The translations under genes were made by a program, and so were the position numbers. A DNA stretch of 64,000 nucleotides from an uncultured Psychroserpens sp. (GTDB taxonomy: Bacteria > Bacteroidota > Bacteroidia > Flavobacteriales > Flavobacteriaceae). The stretch is taken from NCBI RefSeq assembly GCF_947501425.1, contig NZ_CANMVN010000007.1, forward strand, positions 1 through 64,000, given 5' to 3'. This document shows, one piece after another, positions 10,002 through 19,510 of this stretch (positions are counted from its first letter, which is position 1; each line of letters begins with the position of its first letter). The notes under the pieces were generated by a model. It searched no databases. It was not told the DNA's origin and was given only the letters and a program-made list of their open reading frames with translations.

Positions 10002-10604
10002 TTGACACTAAAATCTTCATTTTCAAATTTCAAATTAGAATGCGGGACTGACGAGGCCGGAAGAGGCTGTCTGGCAGGCCCAGTAACTGCTGCAGCTGTT
10101 ATTTTACCACACTCATTCTCTAATGATTTACTCAACGACTCCAAGCAACTCTCTGAAAAGAAAAGAAACTTACTTAAACCATTGATTGAAACAGAGGCGG
10201 TGTCATATTCGTTTTGCCACATTTTTCCTGATGAAATTGACACAATCAATATTTTGAACGCTTCTATTTTAGCCATGCAAAAATCTATTGATCAATTATC
10301 TTCCAAACCGGAATTCATCATAGTTGACGGAAATAGATTTAAGCCTTATCACGATATTCCTTTTAAAACAATTGTTAAGGGCGACAGCAAATACCTTTCT
10401 ATAGCTGCCGCATCTGTGCTTGCAAAAACCTACAGGGACTCGTATATGGAACGTATTCACAAAGAATTTCCAGTATACAATTGGAAACAAAACAAAGGGT
10501 ATCCTACAAAAGAACATCGTGCAGCGATAAAAAAATACGGCATTACTAAATACCATAGAAAATCTTTTAGATTATTACCAGCACAACTCAAATTAGAACT
10601 CTAA
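10002..10604 (+). CDS. rnhB: Ribonuclease HII
   Basis: A 200-residue enzyme that cuts the RNA strand of RNA-DNA hybrids, including single ribonucleotides in DNA. The family signature [14 protein letters not shown] is at residues 15-28. The four metal-binding acidic residues are Asp17, Glu18, Asp109 (IIVDGN) and Asp146 (TYRDSYM). Length is standard. The start is TTG at 10002. No ATG lies in frame between the upstream stop (9978) and the catalytic motif, and a -7 element just upstream supports this start. Divergent from the SusCD operon. Confidence 0.97.
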   Translation: MTLKSSFSNFKLECGTDEAGRGCLAGPVTAAAVILPHSFSNDLLNDSKQLSEKKRNLLKPLIETEAVSYSFCHIFPDEIDTINILNASILAMQKSIDQLSSKPEFIIVDGNRFKPYHDIPFKTIVKGDSKYLSIAAASVLAKTYRDSYMERIHKEFPVYNWKQNKGYPTKEHRAAIKKYGITKYHRKSFRLLPAQLKLEL

Positions 10605-10609
10605 CTTTT

Positions 10610-10617
10610 TATATTTG
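10610..10617 (+). promoter_or_regulatory. -7 element upstream of the large lipoprotein gene
   Basis: TATATTTG is an exact TAnnTTTG match, 14 bp before the ATG at 10632 and just after the rnhB stop. No clear -33 TTG is seen. Confidence 0.35.
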
Positions 10618-10631
10618 TAAAAATCTTTCAA

Positions 10632-13064
10632 ATGAAAAACATCTGGTTCTTAGTTTTTTGCTTTTCTTTCTTTTTTAATTGCGAAAACTCTAAATCAAAA
10701 TCACTAAATCCCTTATCCCTTGTCCCAGAAGACTCAGAAATTATTATTAAAATAAATTCATCAGAAGGTTTAGAGAACGGACTTAAAAACAACTCGCTAA
10801 TTAAAGCCATTGAAAGTTACTCTCAAGTAAAACATCTCAACACTTCTTTAGCGCCTTTTTATTATGTTAATAAGCGTCATAGCTTACTTGCATTTTCAAG
10901 ATCTTCAAATGATAGTTTGGAAATCAGCTACATCGTTCCTTTTTCAAAAGAAAGCATATCTCTAGATTCAATTTCAGGATTAGAAATTGATTCTAAATTC
11001 AGTTCTGAGAAACCAATCAAAAAACTGATGTACAATGAAAACATATTCTACAGCACACTAGTAGACAGTGTTCTATTTGTTTCAAATTCTCTGATATTAA
11101 CCAAAAATGCATTGATCAAACCAAAAGTAAATACTGAATTAGAATCATTATACAAGTTGTCTAACAATGAGAAAATGGTTTCTGTTTTTATTGATAATAC
11201 CAAAAAAAACACCTTTCCAACTCAATTCAAAGATTCCTTACTAAATTCATATCAGTTTACAAATTACACTGTTTTTGATAGTGACATTTCACAAAATTCA
11301 ATTTTCATCAATGGCATCACAAAAGCAAAAGACTCTACAAAAAGCCTTATCAATATTTTTAAAAATACCATTCCTCAAGAAAACAAAATAGCCTACGTAT
11401 TACCAAATAATGTAAGCAGCTTTACCAGTGTAACATTTAACGATTATGAAGTTATAAGAGCAAATTTGATTCAGCACAAACTAGAAGACTCTTTGACAAA
11501 CCACTCCAATATCTTTCAAAATGTTATTGAAGTTGGACAATTTAGGAACACTTCCCAAAAAGCTATCGTATTAAGATCTATTGATGCCGCTTCAACACTA
11601 GACAACATCAATTCTTTGACCATTTCAGACGAATACAGAGGCGTAAACATCTTCCAAATAGACGATGCGATGCCTTTTTTGAATAGCTTCAACCCTATTA
11701 TTACAATTGAATCAGCTAATCATTTTATTAATCTGGACGACTTTTTTATATTTTCTGAAAATATCGATTTTCTTCAGTCAATTATTTCAAATTATCAAAA
11801 TAACACAGTTTTATCTGAATCTGATGCTTATAAAAATCTTATGCTAGACCTAAGTGACGAATCCTCGCTACTACTATATGGCAACGCCTCTGAGTTAAAC
11901 GATATTTTAAATACCAATTTTACTGACGATAAAAAATTAAATATCTCTGACTATAAATCATCATCAATACAATATATTTATGACACAGATTTTGCACATG
12001 TTAATGCAGCAATTAAGACTAACAAGACACGAGGAAAACACAATGTGGTAAGTGAAGAATTAAATATTTCGTTAGACTCAGATCTTGCCTCTGCGCCACA
12101 ATTGGTAAAAAACCACACTAACAACCAAATGGATATCATTGTTCAAGACGTCAATAACAACATTCATCTTATATCCAACAAAGGTAAAGTGTTTTGGAAA
12201 AAACAATTAGACGGTAAAATAATGGGTGACATAAAACAAATAGACATCTATAAAAATGGTCGTTTGCAACTCGTCTTCAACACCTCAAAACGTCTCTATA
12301 TCTTAGACAGAAACGGAAATGACGTCAAACCATTTCCTTTAAAATTCAATGATAAAATCACACAACCCGTATCTGTTTTTGATTATGACAAAAAGAAAAA
12401 CTACCGCTTGATGATTACACAAGGTAAATCTGTTTTGATGTATGATAAAAACGGAAAAATAGTAAGCGGCTTCAAATACAAATCTGCAAAAAACGAGATT
12501 TCCTCTCAACCCAAACATTTTAGAATAGCTAGAAAAGATCACATCGTTTTTGCCCATGGTAATACTCTAGAAATTCTTGATCGTGTCGGAAAAACAAGAA
12601 TAAAAGTTAAGGAGAATATCAGTTTCTCAGGAAATGAAATTTACCTCTACAACAATAGATTTACAACATCAAATACCAATGGCGAACTTTTAGAAATCAA
12701 CCAAAACGGCAATGTAAATCATAAAAACTTAAACGCAAATGATGAACATAAAATTACAACTACCAGTAAAACTCTTGTTGTTTTAAACGAAAATAAACTG
12801 ACGATTAAATCTAAGACAATCGATTTAGATTATGGCGATTACACAGCTCCAAAAATATTCTATATTAATGATAAAATATATGTGACGATAACAGATTTAC
12901 AATCAAAGAAAGGCTACTTGTTTGATAGCCAAGCTAAGCCTATTGCAAATTTTCCAGTATATGCTAATTCAGAACTTACCCTCAATAACATCGACAAAGA
13001 CAAGTCTTTGGAGGTGATTACCAAAGGTGACAATGATGCTATTATCATATACAAAATCCAGTGA
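10632..13064 (+). CDS. Large lipoprotein with C-terminal propeller-like repeats, function unknown
   Basis: An 810-residue lipoprotein (lipobox FFNC, Cys17). The N-terminal half begins with LVPEDSEIIIKINSSE, reminiscent of DUF3352-type proteins. From about residue 490 to the end there are repeated short beta-strand blocks (for example IDIYKNGRLQLVF, LYILDRNGNDV, VLMYDKNGKIV, LEILDRVGKTRI) like a PQQ or WD-type beta-propeller. It starts 27 bp after rnhB and may be co-transcribed with it. No enzymatic motif is seen. A role in binding at the envelope is likely but not specified by the sequence. Confidence 0.8.
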   Translation: MKNIWFLVFCFSFFFNCENSKSKSLNPLSLVPEDSEIIIKINSSEGLENGLKNNSLIKAIESYSQVKHLNTSLAPFYYVNKRHSLLAFSRSSNDSLEISYIVPFSKESISLDSISGLEIDSKFSSEKPIKKLMYNENIFYSTLVDSVLFVSNSLILTKNALIKPKVNTELESLYKLSNNEKMVSVFIDNTKKNTFPTQFKDSLLNSYQFTNYTVFDSDISQNSIFINGITKAKDSTKSLINIFKNTIPQENKIAYVLPNNVSSFTSVTFNDYEVIRANLIQHKLEDSLTNHSNIFQNVIEVGQFRNTSQKAIVLRSIDAASTLDNINSLTISDEYRGVNIFQIDDAMPFLNSFNPIITIESANHFINLDDFFIFSENIDFLQSIISNYQNNTVLSESDAYKNLMLDLSDESSLLLYGNASELNDILNTNFTDDKKLNISDYKSSSIQYIYDTDFAHVNAAIKTNKTRGKHNVVSEELNISLDSDLASAPQLVKNHTNNQMDIIVQDVNNNIHLISNKGKVFWKKQLDGKIMGDIKQIDIYKNGRLQLVFNTSKRLYILDRNGNDVKPFPLKFNDKITQPVSVFDYDKKKNYRLMITQGKSVLMYDKNGKIVSGFKYKSAKNEISSQPKHFRIARKDHIVFAHGNTLEILDRVGKTRIKVKENISFSGNEIYLYNNRFTTSNTNGELLEINQNGNVNHKNLNANDEHKITTTSKTLVVLNENKLTIKSKTIDLDYGDYTAPKIFYINDKIYVTITDLQSKKGYLFDSQAKPIANFPVYANSELTLNNIDKDKSLEVITKGDNDAIIIYKIQ

Positions 13065-13123
13065 TTTCTATATTTTTAGATATGACCAACTATACATAAA
13101 AAGCGACTAAACATACATCATTC

Positions 13124-13155
13124 TTTGCTAATTGAATTTGATTATCTACCTTTAA
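13124..13155 (+). promoter_or_regulatory. Promoter of the OmpA-family gene
   Basis: TTTG (about 13124-13127), a 20-bp spacer and TACCTTTA (about 13148-13155), one mismatch from TAnnTTTG. Its predicted start near 13161 lies downstream of the first possible GTG codon at 13157, which argues for the ATG at 13187 as the true start. Confidence 0.45.
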
Positions 13156-13186
13156 AGTGGCTATTAATCAATTCATTGCAATCCTC

Positions 13187-14740
13187 ATGACTGAAAATCT
13201 TGCATTTAAAAAAATGTTACTTACAAGTTTAGTATTTGTGTTTTTCATTCCCCTTTCCTACGCACAAACTAAAAAAATTAAAAGACCCAGAAGTAGCGTT
13301 GGTATATCAAGTGTCGATAATTTTGTAAGAGAGTCTTTTGATCTTTATGACAAGGTTTATAAATACGATGGTTACGCTGAAGCTGGAACTCCACTTGAAG
13401 ATGAAGATATAGACACGCTAGAGGAAGCGCTTGATGATGTTACAGTATTAAGTGAAAGTGCCCCAGATATTATATCAGATCTCGATGGTCAGAACGTATT
13501 AAAACAAGGTAAAGCCACATTACAAATTAATAAAGCAAAAAAAGCGCTAAAATACAGTGTTAAGACTGCCAAAGAATTACTATTGGGTGAACGTAAAAGA
13601 AAAGAAGAGGAATCTGAAGACAATGATTCGTCTTCCGAGAGTGATGATGATAACATCAATAAAACCTCCTCTGAGAACAGTGAAGAAAATGAGGATATCC
13701 CTGAAGTGCCTAAAAACGTTTCTGATGATTTAGAAATATTGAGTAAATATGATTTTGTCCCTGGAGATAAATTGTTGTTTTTTGATGACTTTTCACAAGA
13801 TTTTATTGGTGATTTCCCCTCTAAATGGAACACTAATGGTTCGGGAGAAACAGTAAAAGTCAAAGGTCAGAATTGGCTTGAGCTAAAATCAGGCTACGGA
13901 CTTTACTTCATCCCTGATATAGAACAATTACCAGAAGATTATACCATTGAATTCGATATACTTACTAGTGGAATTTCAAAACAAACGTCGTCCACAGCCA
14001 GACTTAGTATATTTTTAAGTGACAACTTAAAATTTGATCGTGGAGAAGAACACTATACTGAAATCTCACTTCCATTTGGACAATTTGGAGTCTTCAATAT
14101 TAGAGCGTCTAACTATTTCAACAGAGGAGGTGGTGATATTAATTCTCAAATAAAAGCTGATATCAGAACTGCTGTCTTAAACCAACCACATGTAGCTATA
14201 TCTGTTACCAAAAAGCGTTTCCGATTGTGGGTAAACGAAGTGAAATATGTTGATATTCCTCGATTTATAGAAGTTCAAAATGTACTGAACCACATCAAAT
14301 TTCACATCAATAATTTTAAAGATAACGAAGAGCGTGTTTTTATATCAAACTTAAAAGTTGCTGAAGGAGGTGTTGATCTAAGACGTAAATTACTTGCAGA
14401 GGGGAAAATCTCAACAAATGGTATTTTATTTGACTCTGGATCTTCAGATATTCAAGCTCAATCCTATGGTATCATTCGTCAAATTTCTCAGGTTTTACTT
14501 CAAGATGAAACAATCAAATTAAAGATTGTAGGTCACACTGATTCTGATGGTGGTGACGACATCAATATGAAATTATCTAAATCGAGAGCTGAAGCTGTTA
14601 GGCAAGCACTTGTAACTGTGTATAAAATTAATGCAAACCGACTCACTTCTGAAGGAAAAGGAGAAACAGATCCAGTTGCAGACAACTCAACTATTGCTGG
14701 AAAAGCTCAAAACAGACGTGTTGAATTTATAAAGCAATAA
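13187..14740 (+). CDS. OmpA-family protein with internal lectin-like domain
   Basis: About 517 residues from the ATG at 13187; a longer frame opens at GTG 13157 but would begin before the predicted transcription start. It has a signal peptide (ending SYAQ), a helical segment, a highly acidic Glu/Ser/Asp linker, a central beta-rich region (FDDFSQDFIGDFPSKWN...) like a concanavalin/laminin-G sandwich, and a C-terminal OmpA domain (ILFDSGSSDI, VGHTDSDGG, LSKSRAEAVRQAL, NRRVEF). The OmpA domain should bind peptidoglycan, so this is an outer-membrane-to-wall anchoring protein. A terminator follows. Confidence 0.88.
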   Translation: MTENLAFKKMLLTSLVFVFFIPLSYAQTKKIKRPRSSVGISSVDNFVRESFDLYDKVYKYDGYAEAGTPLEDEDIDTLEEALDDVTVLSESAPDIISDLDGQNVLKQGKATLQINKAKKALKYSVKTAKELLLGERKRKEEESEDNDSSSESDDDNINKTSSENSEENEDIPEVPKNVSDDLEILSKYDFVPGDKLLFFDDFSQDFIGDFPSKWNTNGSGETVKVKGQNWLELKSGYGLYFIPDIEQLPEDYTIEFDILTSGISKQTSSTARLSIFLSDNLKFDRGEEHYTEISLPFGQFGVFNIRASNYFNRGGGDINSQIKADIRTAVLNQPHVAISVTKKRFRLWVNEVKYVDIPRFIEVQNVLNHIKFHINNFKDNEERVFISNLKVAEGGVDLRRKLLAEGKISTNGILFDSGSSDIQAQSYGIIRQISQVLLQDETIKLKIVGHTDSDGGDDINMKLSKSRAEAVRQALVTVYKINANRLTSEGKGETDPVADNSTIAGKAQNRRVEFIKQ

Positions 14741-14783
14741 ACATATTTAAGGTAACCAAATCGATGCCTCAGTCTTAGTGAAG

Positions 14784-14812
14784 GCGCCAAGGAGAAATCT
14801 TTGGCGTTTTTA
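14784..14812 (+). terminator. Terminator after the OmpA-family gene
   Basis: CGCCAA (14785-14790) pairs with TTGGCG (14801-14806) across a 10-nt loop and is followed by TTTTT. It lies about 45 bp past the stop. Confidence 0.75.
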
Positions 14813-14859
14813 CTTATTTACACTAAATTTTAGTAGTATTGCAGCTCTAAATTCTTATC

Positions 14860-15909
14860 ATGATCAAACGTAATAAAGCTTCAATTTCTAAGTGTATTCT
14901 TCATAAGGTTGGTAATAAATTCAACAGCACTAAAAACGCTTTTTCTGAACAAGTTATTGATTTTGAGGAGGTAAGCTACGACCTTGTGCTTCCATATTTA
15001 TTACGTCCATTTACTAGTCTTTCTGAATCTTATCGCTTTAACCATCATGCTGATATTGATCTCAATGAAATTAATAGTTATGCAACCCAACTCTTAAATG
15101 ACGACTCTAATTTTGTAGACGTTTCTAAACATATTGTGATGCATTTATTTGAGCAATCAAATTCTGCTCAAATTAAAACAGGAGATGTCATTGTATGTCT
15201 CTTTCATGATATTATTTATGAAGATTATCAAACCGATGCTGTTGGAATTTTTAAAATTGAAAATAAATCGCATTTTTTTCAAACCTATCTTGAAAATGGT
15301 AGTTATGATATTATTACTCAAAAAGGAATAGCTACAAAGAAAGTTGATAAAGGTGTCTTGATTTTAAATGCAGCCGATACTGAAGGCAAAATTGTATTGA
15401 GTGTTGACAATAATAATTACGATGCTCAATATTGGATCAAAAGTTTTTTAAACATTAAATATCCTGACGATGCTAACCAACACACAAAGAATTATATTGA
15501 AATGTGTCGAGAATTTTCAAAAGAAGTCATGCAACCTCAATTTGGCGGACAGGAACAGAGTAACTTCTTAGCTAAAACCGTCGATTTCTTTAAAGAGAAT
15601 GACATTGTAAATATTGAATCTTTCAAAGAGGAAGTGTTTGAGGAAGAAGATACTATTCAGTTATTCGAAGATTATAAAAAAACTTACGAGAGTGATCATA
15701 ACATCCTAATCAGAAATCAATTTGACGTTTCAGAAAGAGTTTTAAAAAAACAGAAGCAAAAGATAAAGACAGAGATCAAATTAGACACTAATATTCAAAT
15801 AAAACTGGACGTAGATGCTCCTGATGCATCTGCTGAATATTTAGAACGCGGTTATGATGAGGAGAAAAAAATGCACTATTACAAAGTATTTTTTAATGAG
15901 GAAGGTTAA
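14860..15909 (+). CDS. Nucleoid-associated protein, NdpA/YejK family
   Basis: A 349-residue soluble protein similar to the 37-kDa nucleoid-associated proteins (NdpA/YejK, PF04245). Recognisable features are the N-terminal ISKCILHKVGNK block, the central GDVIVCLFHDIIYEDYQTDAVGIFKIENK strand region and the AQYWIKSFLNIK segment. The family binds the nucleoid, with an unclear molecular role. The usual length is about 330-350. A weak -7-like TAGTATTG lies at 14834-14841. It stands alone between two short intergenic gaps. Confidence 0.85.
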   Translation: MIKRNKASISKCILHKVGNKFNSTKNAFSEQVIDFEEVSYDLVLPYLLRPFTSLSESYRFNHHADIDLNEINSYATQLLNDDSNFVDVSKHIVMHLFEQSNSAQIKTGDVIVCLFHDIIYEDYQTDAVGIFKIENKSHFFQTYLENGSYDIITQKGIATKKVDKGVLILNAADTEGKIVLSVDNNNYDAQYWIKSFLNIKYPDDANQHTKNYIEMCREFSKEVMQPQFGGQEQSNFLAKTVDFFKENDIVNIESFKEEVFEEEDTIQLFEDYKKTYESDHNILIRNQFDVSERVLKKQKQKIKTEIKLDTNIQIKLDVDAPDASAEYLERGYDEEKKMHYYKVFFNEEG

Positions 15910-15939
15910 TTAGCTTTTATTACCTTTAAATAAAAAATC

Positions 15940-16410
15940 ATGAGTCTAAGTACTGCACTTGCCAACCATTTAAGAGCTGTGTTTTTTGGAGGTAACTGGA
16001 CCAGTTCTAATCTAAAAGATCAATTATCAAATGTGACCTTAGATGTTGCATCTGTCAAAGTACAAGAATGTAATACCATACTTGCACTCACATACCATAT
16101 TAGTTATTATATTTCTGGAGTTTTAGAAGTGTTTAAAAATAAGCCCTTGTTAATTAAAGATCAATACAGTTACAATTACCCTAACATAACTACTGAAACT
16201 GAATGGCAGACAATGCTTGATACTGTTTGGACAGATGTTGAAATTTTGGCTACATCTATAGAACAGCTAAAAGAAGAACAATTGTGGCAAGACTTTACAG
16301 ATGCTAAATATGGCAGCTATTACAGTAACATCACTGGAATTATTGAGCACACACATTATCACTTGGGACAAATTTCATTACTGAAAAAGTTAATCAAGAA
16401 TCCTTCATAA
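15940..16410 (+). CDS. DinB-like putative metal-dependent protein
   Basis: A 156-residue four-helix-bundle protein of the DinB/YfiT type. Conserved histidines that would form the metal site are seen in LTYHISYYISG and in the C-terminal EHTHYHLGQI. Relatives include thiol transferases and damage-induced proteins, but the substrate cannot be read. It starts 30 bp after the nucleoid-associated gene and is probably co-transcribed. Confidence 0.82.
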   Translation: MSLSTALANHLRAVFFGGNWTSSNLKDQLSNVTLDVASVKVQECNTILALTYHISYYISGVLEVFKNKPLLIKDQYSYNYPNITTETEWQTMLDTVWTDVEILATSIEQLKEEQLWQDFTDAKYGSYYSNITGIIEHTHYHLGQISLLKKLIKNPS

Positions 16411-16481
16411 TTTTCTAAAACTTAAGTTAAGGTCATTATTATCAGCTTAATCCCTTTGTATCTTTACAAAAAAGCTGTGAT

Positions 16482-17012
16482 ATGAAAATGCTTCTACTAA
16501 TTTCAACACTAATACTAATGAGCACCTCTACTATCCTTTTTGATTTTACTAAAACCAGTAATCTTGATAATTGGCGTATTGTTGACGATGTGGTTATGGG
16601 AGGACGCTCTAACGGAAGCTTTGAGATCAACAAAGATGGTCATGGCAAATTTAGTGGTGATATTTCTTTGGAAAACAATGGCGGGTTTTCATCCTTGCGT
16701 TATAACTTTAAAACAAAAGATGTCTCCAATTATTCTAAAATTATTTTACAAGTAAAAGGTGATGGTAAAACATATCAATTTAGAGTAAAGTCCTCTTCCA
16801 AAGATTATGCATCTTACATCTACGAATTCCAAACAACATCAGATTGGTTGACTATTGAAATCCCCTTCGATGATATGTATCCTGGGTTTAGAGGTCGACG
16901 TTTACGTCAACCAAACTATGAAGGGGAAGAAATGGAAGAAATTGGTTTCTTAATTGGCAATAAAAAAGAAGAATCTTTTGAATTGTTAATTGATAAGATA
17001 GAACTGAAATAA
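16482..17012 (+). CDS. CIA30-family protein
   Basis: A 176-residue protein made mostly of a CIA30 (complex I intermediate-associated protein 30) galactose-binding-like sandwich. The typical VDDVVMGGRSNG motif is at about 35-46, with FSGDISLENNGGFSS following and a FIGNKKEESFELLIDKI-like end. The N-terminus is a short hydrophobic stretch that could be a signal peptide. The bacterial function is not established; some relatives act with NAD-binding proteins. A bidirectional terminator follows. Confidence 0.85.
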   Translation: MKMLLLISTLILMSTSTILFDFTKTSNLDNWRIVDDVVMGGRSNGSFEINKDGHGKFSGDISLENNGGFSSLRYNFKTKDVSNYSKIILQVKGDGKTYQFRVKSSSKDYASYIYEFQTTSDWLTIEIPFDDMYPGFRGRRLRQPNYEGEEMEEIGFLIGNKKEESFELLIDKIELK

Positions 17013-17035
17013 AAAAACTTATCATAAACAAAAAA

Positions 17036-17060
17036 AAGAGTGCGAATTGCACTCTTCATT
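17036..17060. terminator. Bidirectional terminator between convergent genes
   Basis: AAGAGTGC (17036-17043) pairs with GCACTCTT (17049-17056) around a 5-nt loop. An A7 run is on the left and a T-rich stretch on the right, so it serves both the CIA30 gene and the minus-strand PLP enzyme. Confidence 0.85.
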
Positions 17061-17079
17061 TTAATTATGTGATTCAAAT

Positions 17080-18060
17080 TTAATCTATGTAACCCATTTC
17101 ACGCATCCAGTCATTATTAAACATTTTGCCTACATAACGACTTCCATGATCGTGGAATAAGACTACAACAACATCATCTTTTGTAAAATGCTCTTTTAAT
17201 TGCAACAATCCTTTCACAGCTGCTCCAGCACTATTACCTAAGAACATCCCTTCTTCTTTAGCTAAGAGTTGTGTATATACTGCTGCATCCTTATCAGTTA
17301 CTTTAGTGAATCCGTCAATAATGGAAAAATCAACGTTTTCTGGAAGAATATCTTCTCCAATACCTTCAGTCACGTATGGATAAATTTCGTTCTCATCAAA
17401 AATACCTGTTTCATGATATTTTTTAAAAACACTACCATAGGTATCAATTCCCCAAACTTTGACATCAGGATTCTGTTCTTTAAGGTATTTCCCAACACCA
17501 GAAATAGTTCCTCCTGTACCTACACCTACAATAAAATGCGTAACCTTACCATCAGTTTGTTTCCAAATTTCTGGACCAGTACTTTCATAATGTGCTTTGG
17601 CATTACTTGGGTTATCATATTGATTAACATACCATGAATTAGGTGTTTCTTCACCTAATCGTTTTGATACCGAATAGTAACTACGTGGATCTGTTGGCTC
17701 AACATCTGTTGGGCAAACAATAACCTCTGCTCCTACAGCGCGAAGAACATCCATTTTCTCCTTAGACTGCTTATCACTAATTACAAAAATACATTTATAC
17801 CCTTTTACGATGGCTGCCAATGCGAGTCCCATTCCTGTATTTCCAGAAGTTCCCTCAATTATAGTTCCACCTGGTTTTAAACGACCGTCTGCCTCAGCAT
17901 CTTCAATCATTTTCAAAGCCATACGATCTTTAACTGAGTTTCCAGGGTTAAAGGTTTCATATTTAGCTAAGACCAAACAAGGAAGCTCAGCGGTTAATTT
18001 GTTGAGTTTTACCAAAGGTGTATTACCAATAGTTTCTAATATATTTTCTGCGTAGTCCAT
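17080..18060 (-). CDS. PLP-dependent cystathionine beta-synthase / cysteine synthase-like enzyme
   Basis: A 326-residue fold-type II PLP enzyme. The PLP lysine is Lys44 (NPGNSVKDR), TSGNTG (71-76) binds the substrate carboxylate, and GVGTGGTISG binds phosphate. The EGIGEDILP motif and the C-terminal end (HDHGSRYVGKMFNNDWM) are closer to cystathionine beta-synthase than to CysK. The C-terminal CBS regulatory domains are absent, as in many bacterial forms. It would condense serine or an activated serine with homocysteine or sulfide. The exact substrate is uncertain. A good promoter precedes it. Confidence 0.9.
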   Translation of the reverse strand: MDYAENILETIGNTPLVKLNKLTAELPCLVLAKYETFNPGNSVKDRMALKMIEDAEADGRLKPGGTIIEGTSGNTGMGLALAAIVKGYKCIFVISDKQSKEKMDVLRAVGAEVIVCPTDVEPTDPRSYYSVSKRLGEETPNSWYVNQYDNPSNAKAHYESTGPEIWKQTDGKVTHFIVGVGTGGTISGVGKYLKEQNPDVKVWGIDTYGSVFKKYHETGIFDENEIYPYVTEGIGEDILPENVDFSIIDGFTKVTDKDAAVYTQLLAKEEGMFLGNSAGAAVKGLLQLKEHFTKDDVVVVLFHDHGSRYVGKMFNNDWMREMGYID

Positions 18061-18109
18061 ACGTTACTCGCCTAAGCGATAATCTTTTCTAATTAATCTA
18101 AATTCTGTG

Positions 18110-18139
18110 CAAAAATAGTTTAAAACTTAATGTTTACAA
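18110..18139 (-). promoter_or_regulatory. Promoter of the PLP-enzyme gene
   Basis: The minus strand reads TTG (complement of 18137-18139), a 19-bp spacer and TATTTTTG (complement of 18110-18117), exact for both elements. The start would be near 18103, about 42 nt before the ATG. Confidence 0.6.
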
Positions 18140-18158
18140 TAAACATTAACTGATTTTT

Positions 18159-18258
18159 GCGTTAAGGGTTGCAGTGGCATCCTCTCCTCTGCCAGAGGCT
18201 TAGGAGAGATATAACGAAAAACCTGACCCTCTGAAGTCTAAACGAAAGAGGGTAACGC
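18159..18258. repeat. Structured intergenic element with cloverleaf-like folding
   Basis: A 100-bp non-coding element. GCGTTA (18159-18164) can pair with TAACGC (18253-18258) to close it. Inside are hairpins CTCTCCT/AGGAGAG (18182-18188 with 18202-18208) and CCCTCT/AGAGGG (18227-18232 with 18247-18252). It is more GC-rich than its surroundings. It resembles, from memory, a dispersed intergenic repeat seen in Flavobacteriaceae with ends like TTAAGG...GGTAACGCCC. Only one copy was noticed in this window, so calling it a repeat is inference. It lies between the stop of the permease and the promoter of the PLP enzyme. Confidence 0.55.
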
Positions 18259-18262
18259 CCAA

Positions 18263-19501
18263 CTATTCAAATCTGATAGCTTTGACTGGAGAAATTTTTG
18301 TAATGATAATAGATGGAATCAATAACATGAGTAAACAGGCTATAAATGTTCCAATATTGAGTAGTAAAATATAGTCTAACCCAATATGCACAGGGATGAT
18401 TGATACATAATATTGTTCAGGGTCTGGAAATTTTAATATGCCGAATTTTTGTTGAATAAATAACAAAGCTAATCCGATAAGATTACCCCAAAATAAGCCT
18501 AAACAAATCAAATATGTAGCATTGTACAAGAAGACTTTTCTAATACTCCAGCTACTACTTCCTAAGGCCTTTAATATCCCTATCATCTGTGTACGCTCCA
18601 ATATAAGTACAAGTAATGCAGTGATCATATTAATACCAGCAACAATGATCATAATGGCTATGATTCCGTAAGTATTGTTATCGAAAATTTTAATCCACTC
18701 AAACGTGGTTTCAAATTTTTCTTCAATGGTTTGCGTATCGAGCAATGATGGCGTATAGTCTCTTATGTCCTGTTCTTTTTCTTCAAGCTCTGTAAAATCA
18801 TCTAAATAGACTTCAAAATTTCCAACTTGATCCTTTTTCCATTTATTCATTCGCTGAATATGACTGATATCTCCAATCATAAAAGTTTTGTCTATATCAT
18901 TGAATCCAGAATTAAAAATTCCAACCACTTTAAATCGCCTTTGAAATGGCAACTGCTCAATGCTTTCTTTACTAAAAACTGTCTCAAAGTAATCACCAAC
19001 CTGAAAACCTAATCGGTTAGCTAAATAACTTGATACAACTACCTCATTACTCAGTTTGCCTTCGTAGTTGGGCAGTGTTCCGTCCACCAAAAAATCATTG
19101 ACATATGACCAATCGTAGTCTGCTCCAACGCCTTTAAGCACAATACCTTCAAAATCTGTCTCTGTACGAATCACACCAAACTTTGTAGCAACAGCCTGTA
19201 TATGTTTTATTCCTTCTACAGTTTTAAACTCTGGATAAAAATCCTGATCTATAGATATGGGAGCAATGGACTCATTAGATGCATTGTTGTTATAGTTGTT
19301 GATAGTCACATGACCATTGAATGCCACTACCTTTTCCCGCACTTTCTTTTGAAGCCCCAAGCCTGTAGCAATTGCAATTAGCATCACAATAATACCAATA
19401 GTAATAGCAGCAATACCAATTTTTATTATTGGAGCTGAAACACTACTTTTATACGCTTTACTGCCAATAATGCGTTTAGCTATAAATAACTCGTAATTCA
19501 A
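18263..19501 (-). CDS. LolC/E-like ABC transporter permease (FtsX family)
   Basis: A 412-residue inner-membrane protein. One membrane segment near residues 25-50 is followed by a large periplasmic MacB-like domain and three C-terminal segments (about 280-400) forming an FtsX domain ending in KISPVKAIRFE. This is the layout of LolC/LolE permeases that extract lipoproteins from the inner membrane. The ATPase partner (LolD) is not adjacent. The start codon lies only 9 bp from the divergent NamZ gene, so the two promoters must overlap coding sequence or the NamZ start is further in. Confidence 0.88.
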   Translation of the reverse strand: MNYELFIAKRIIGSKAYKSSVSAPIIKIGIAAITIGIIVMLIAIATGLGLQKKVREKVVAFNGHVTINNYNNNASNESIAPISIDQDFYPEFKTVEGIKHIQAVATKFGVIRTETDFEGIVLKGVGADYDWSYVNDFLVDGTLPNYEGKLSNEVVVSSYLANRLGFQVGDYFETVFSKESIEQLPFQRRFKVVGIFNSGFNDIDKTFMIGDISHIQRMNKWKKDQVGNFEVYLDDFTELEEKEQDIRDYTPSLLDTQTIEEKFETTFEWIKIFDNNTYGIIAIMIIVAGINMITALLVLILERTQMIGILKALGSSSWSIRKVFLYNATYLICLGLFWGNLIGLALLFIQQKFGILKFPDPEQYYVSIIPVHIGLDYILLLNIGTFIACLLMLLIPSIIITKISPVKAIRFE

Positions 19502-19510
19502 AATTTAAAA

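Noticed and set aside
10628-10810. A minus-strand open frame across the start of the large lipoprotein gene
   Set aside because: It lies antisense to a strong coding frame and has no domain or signal.
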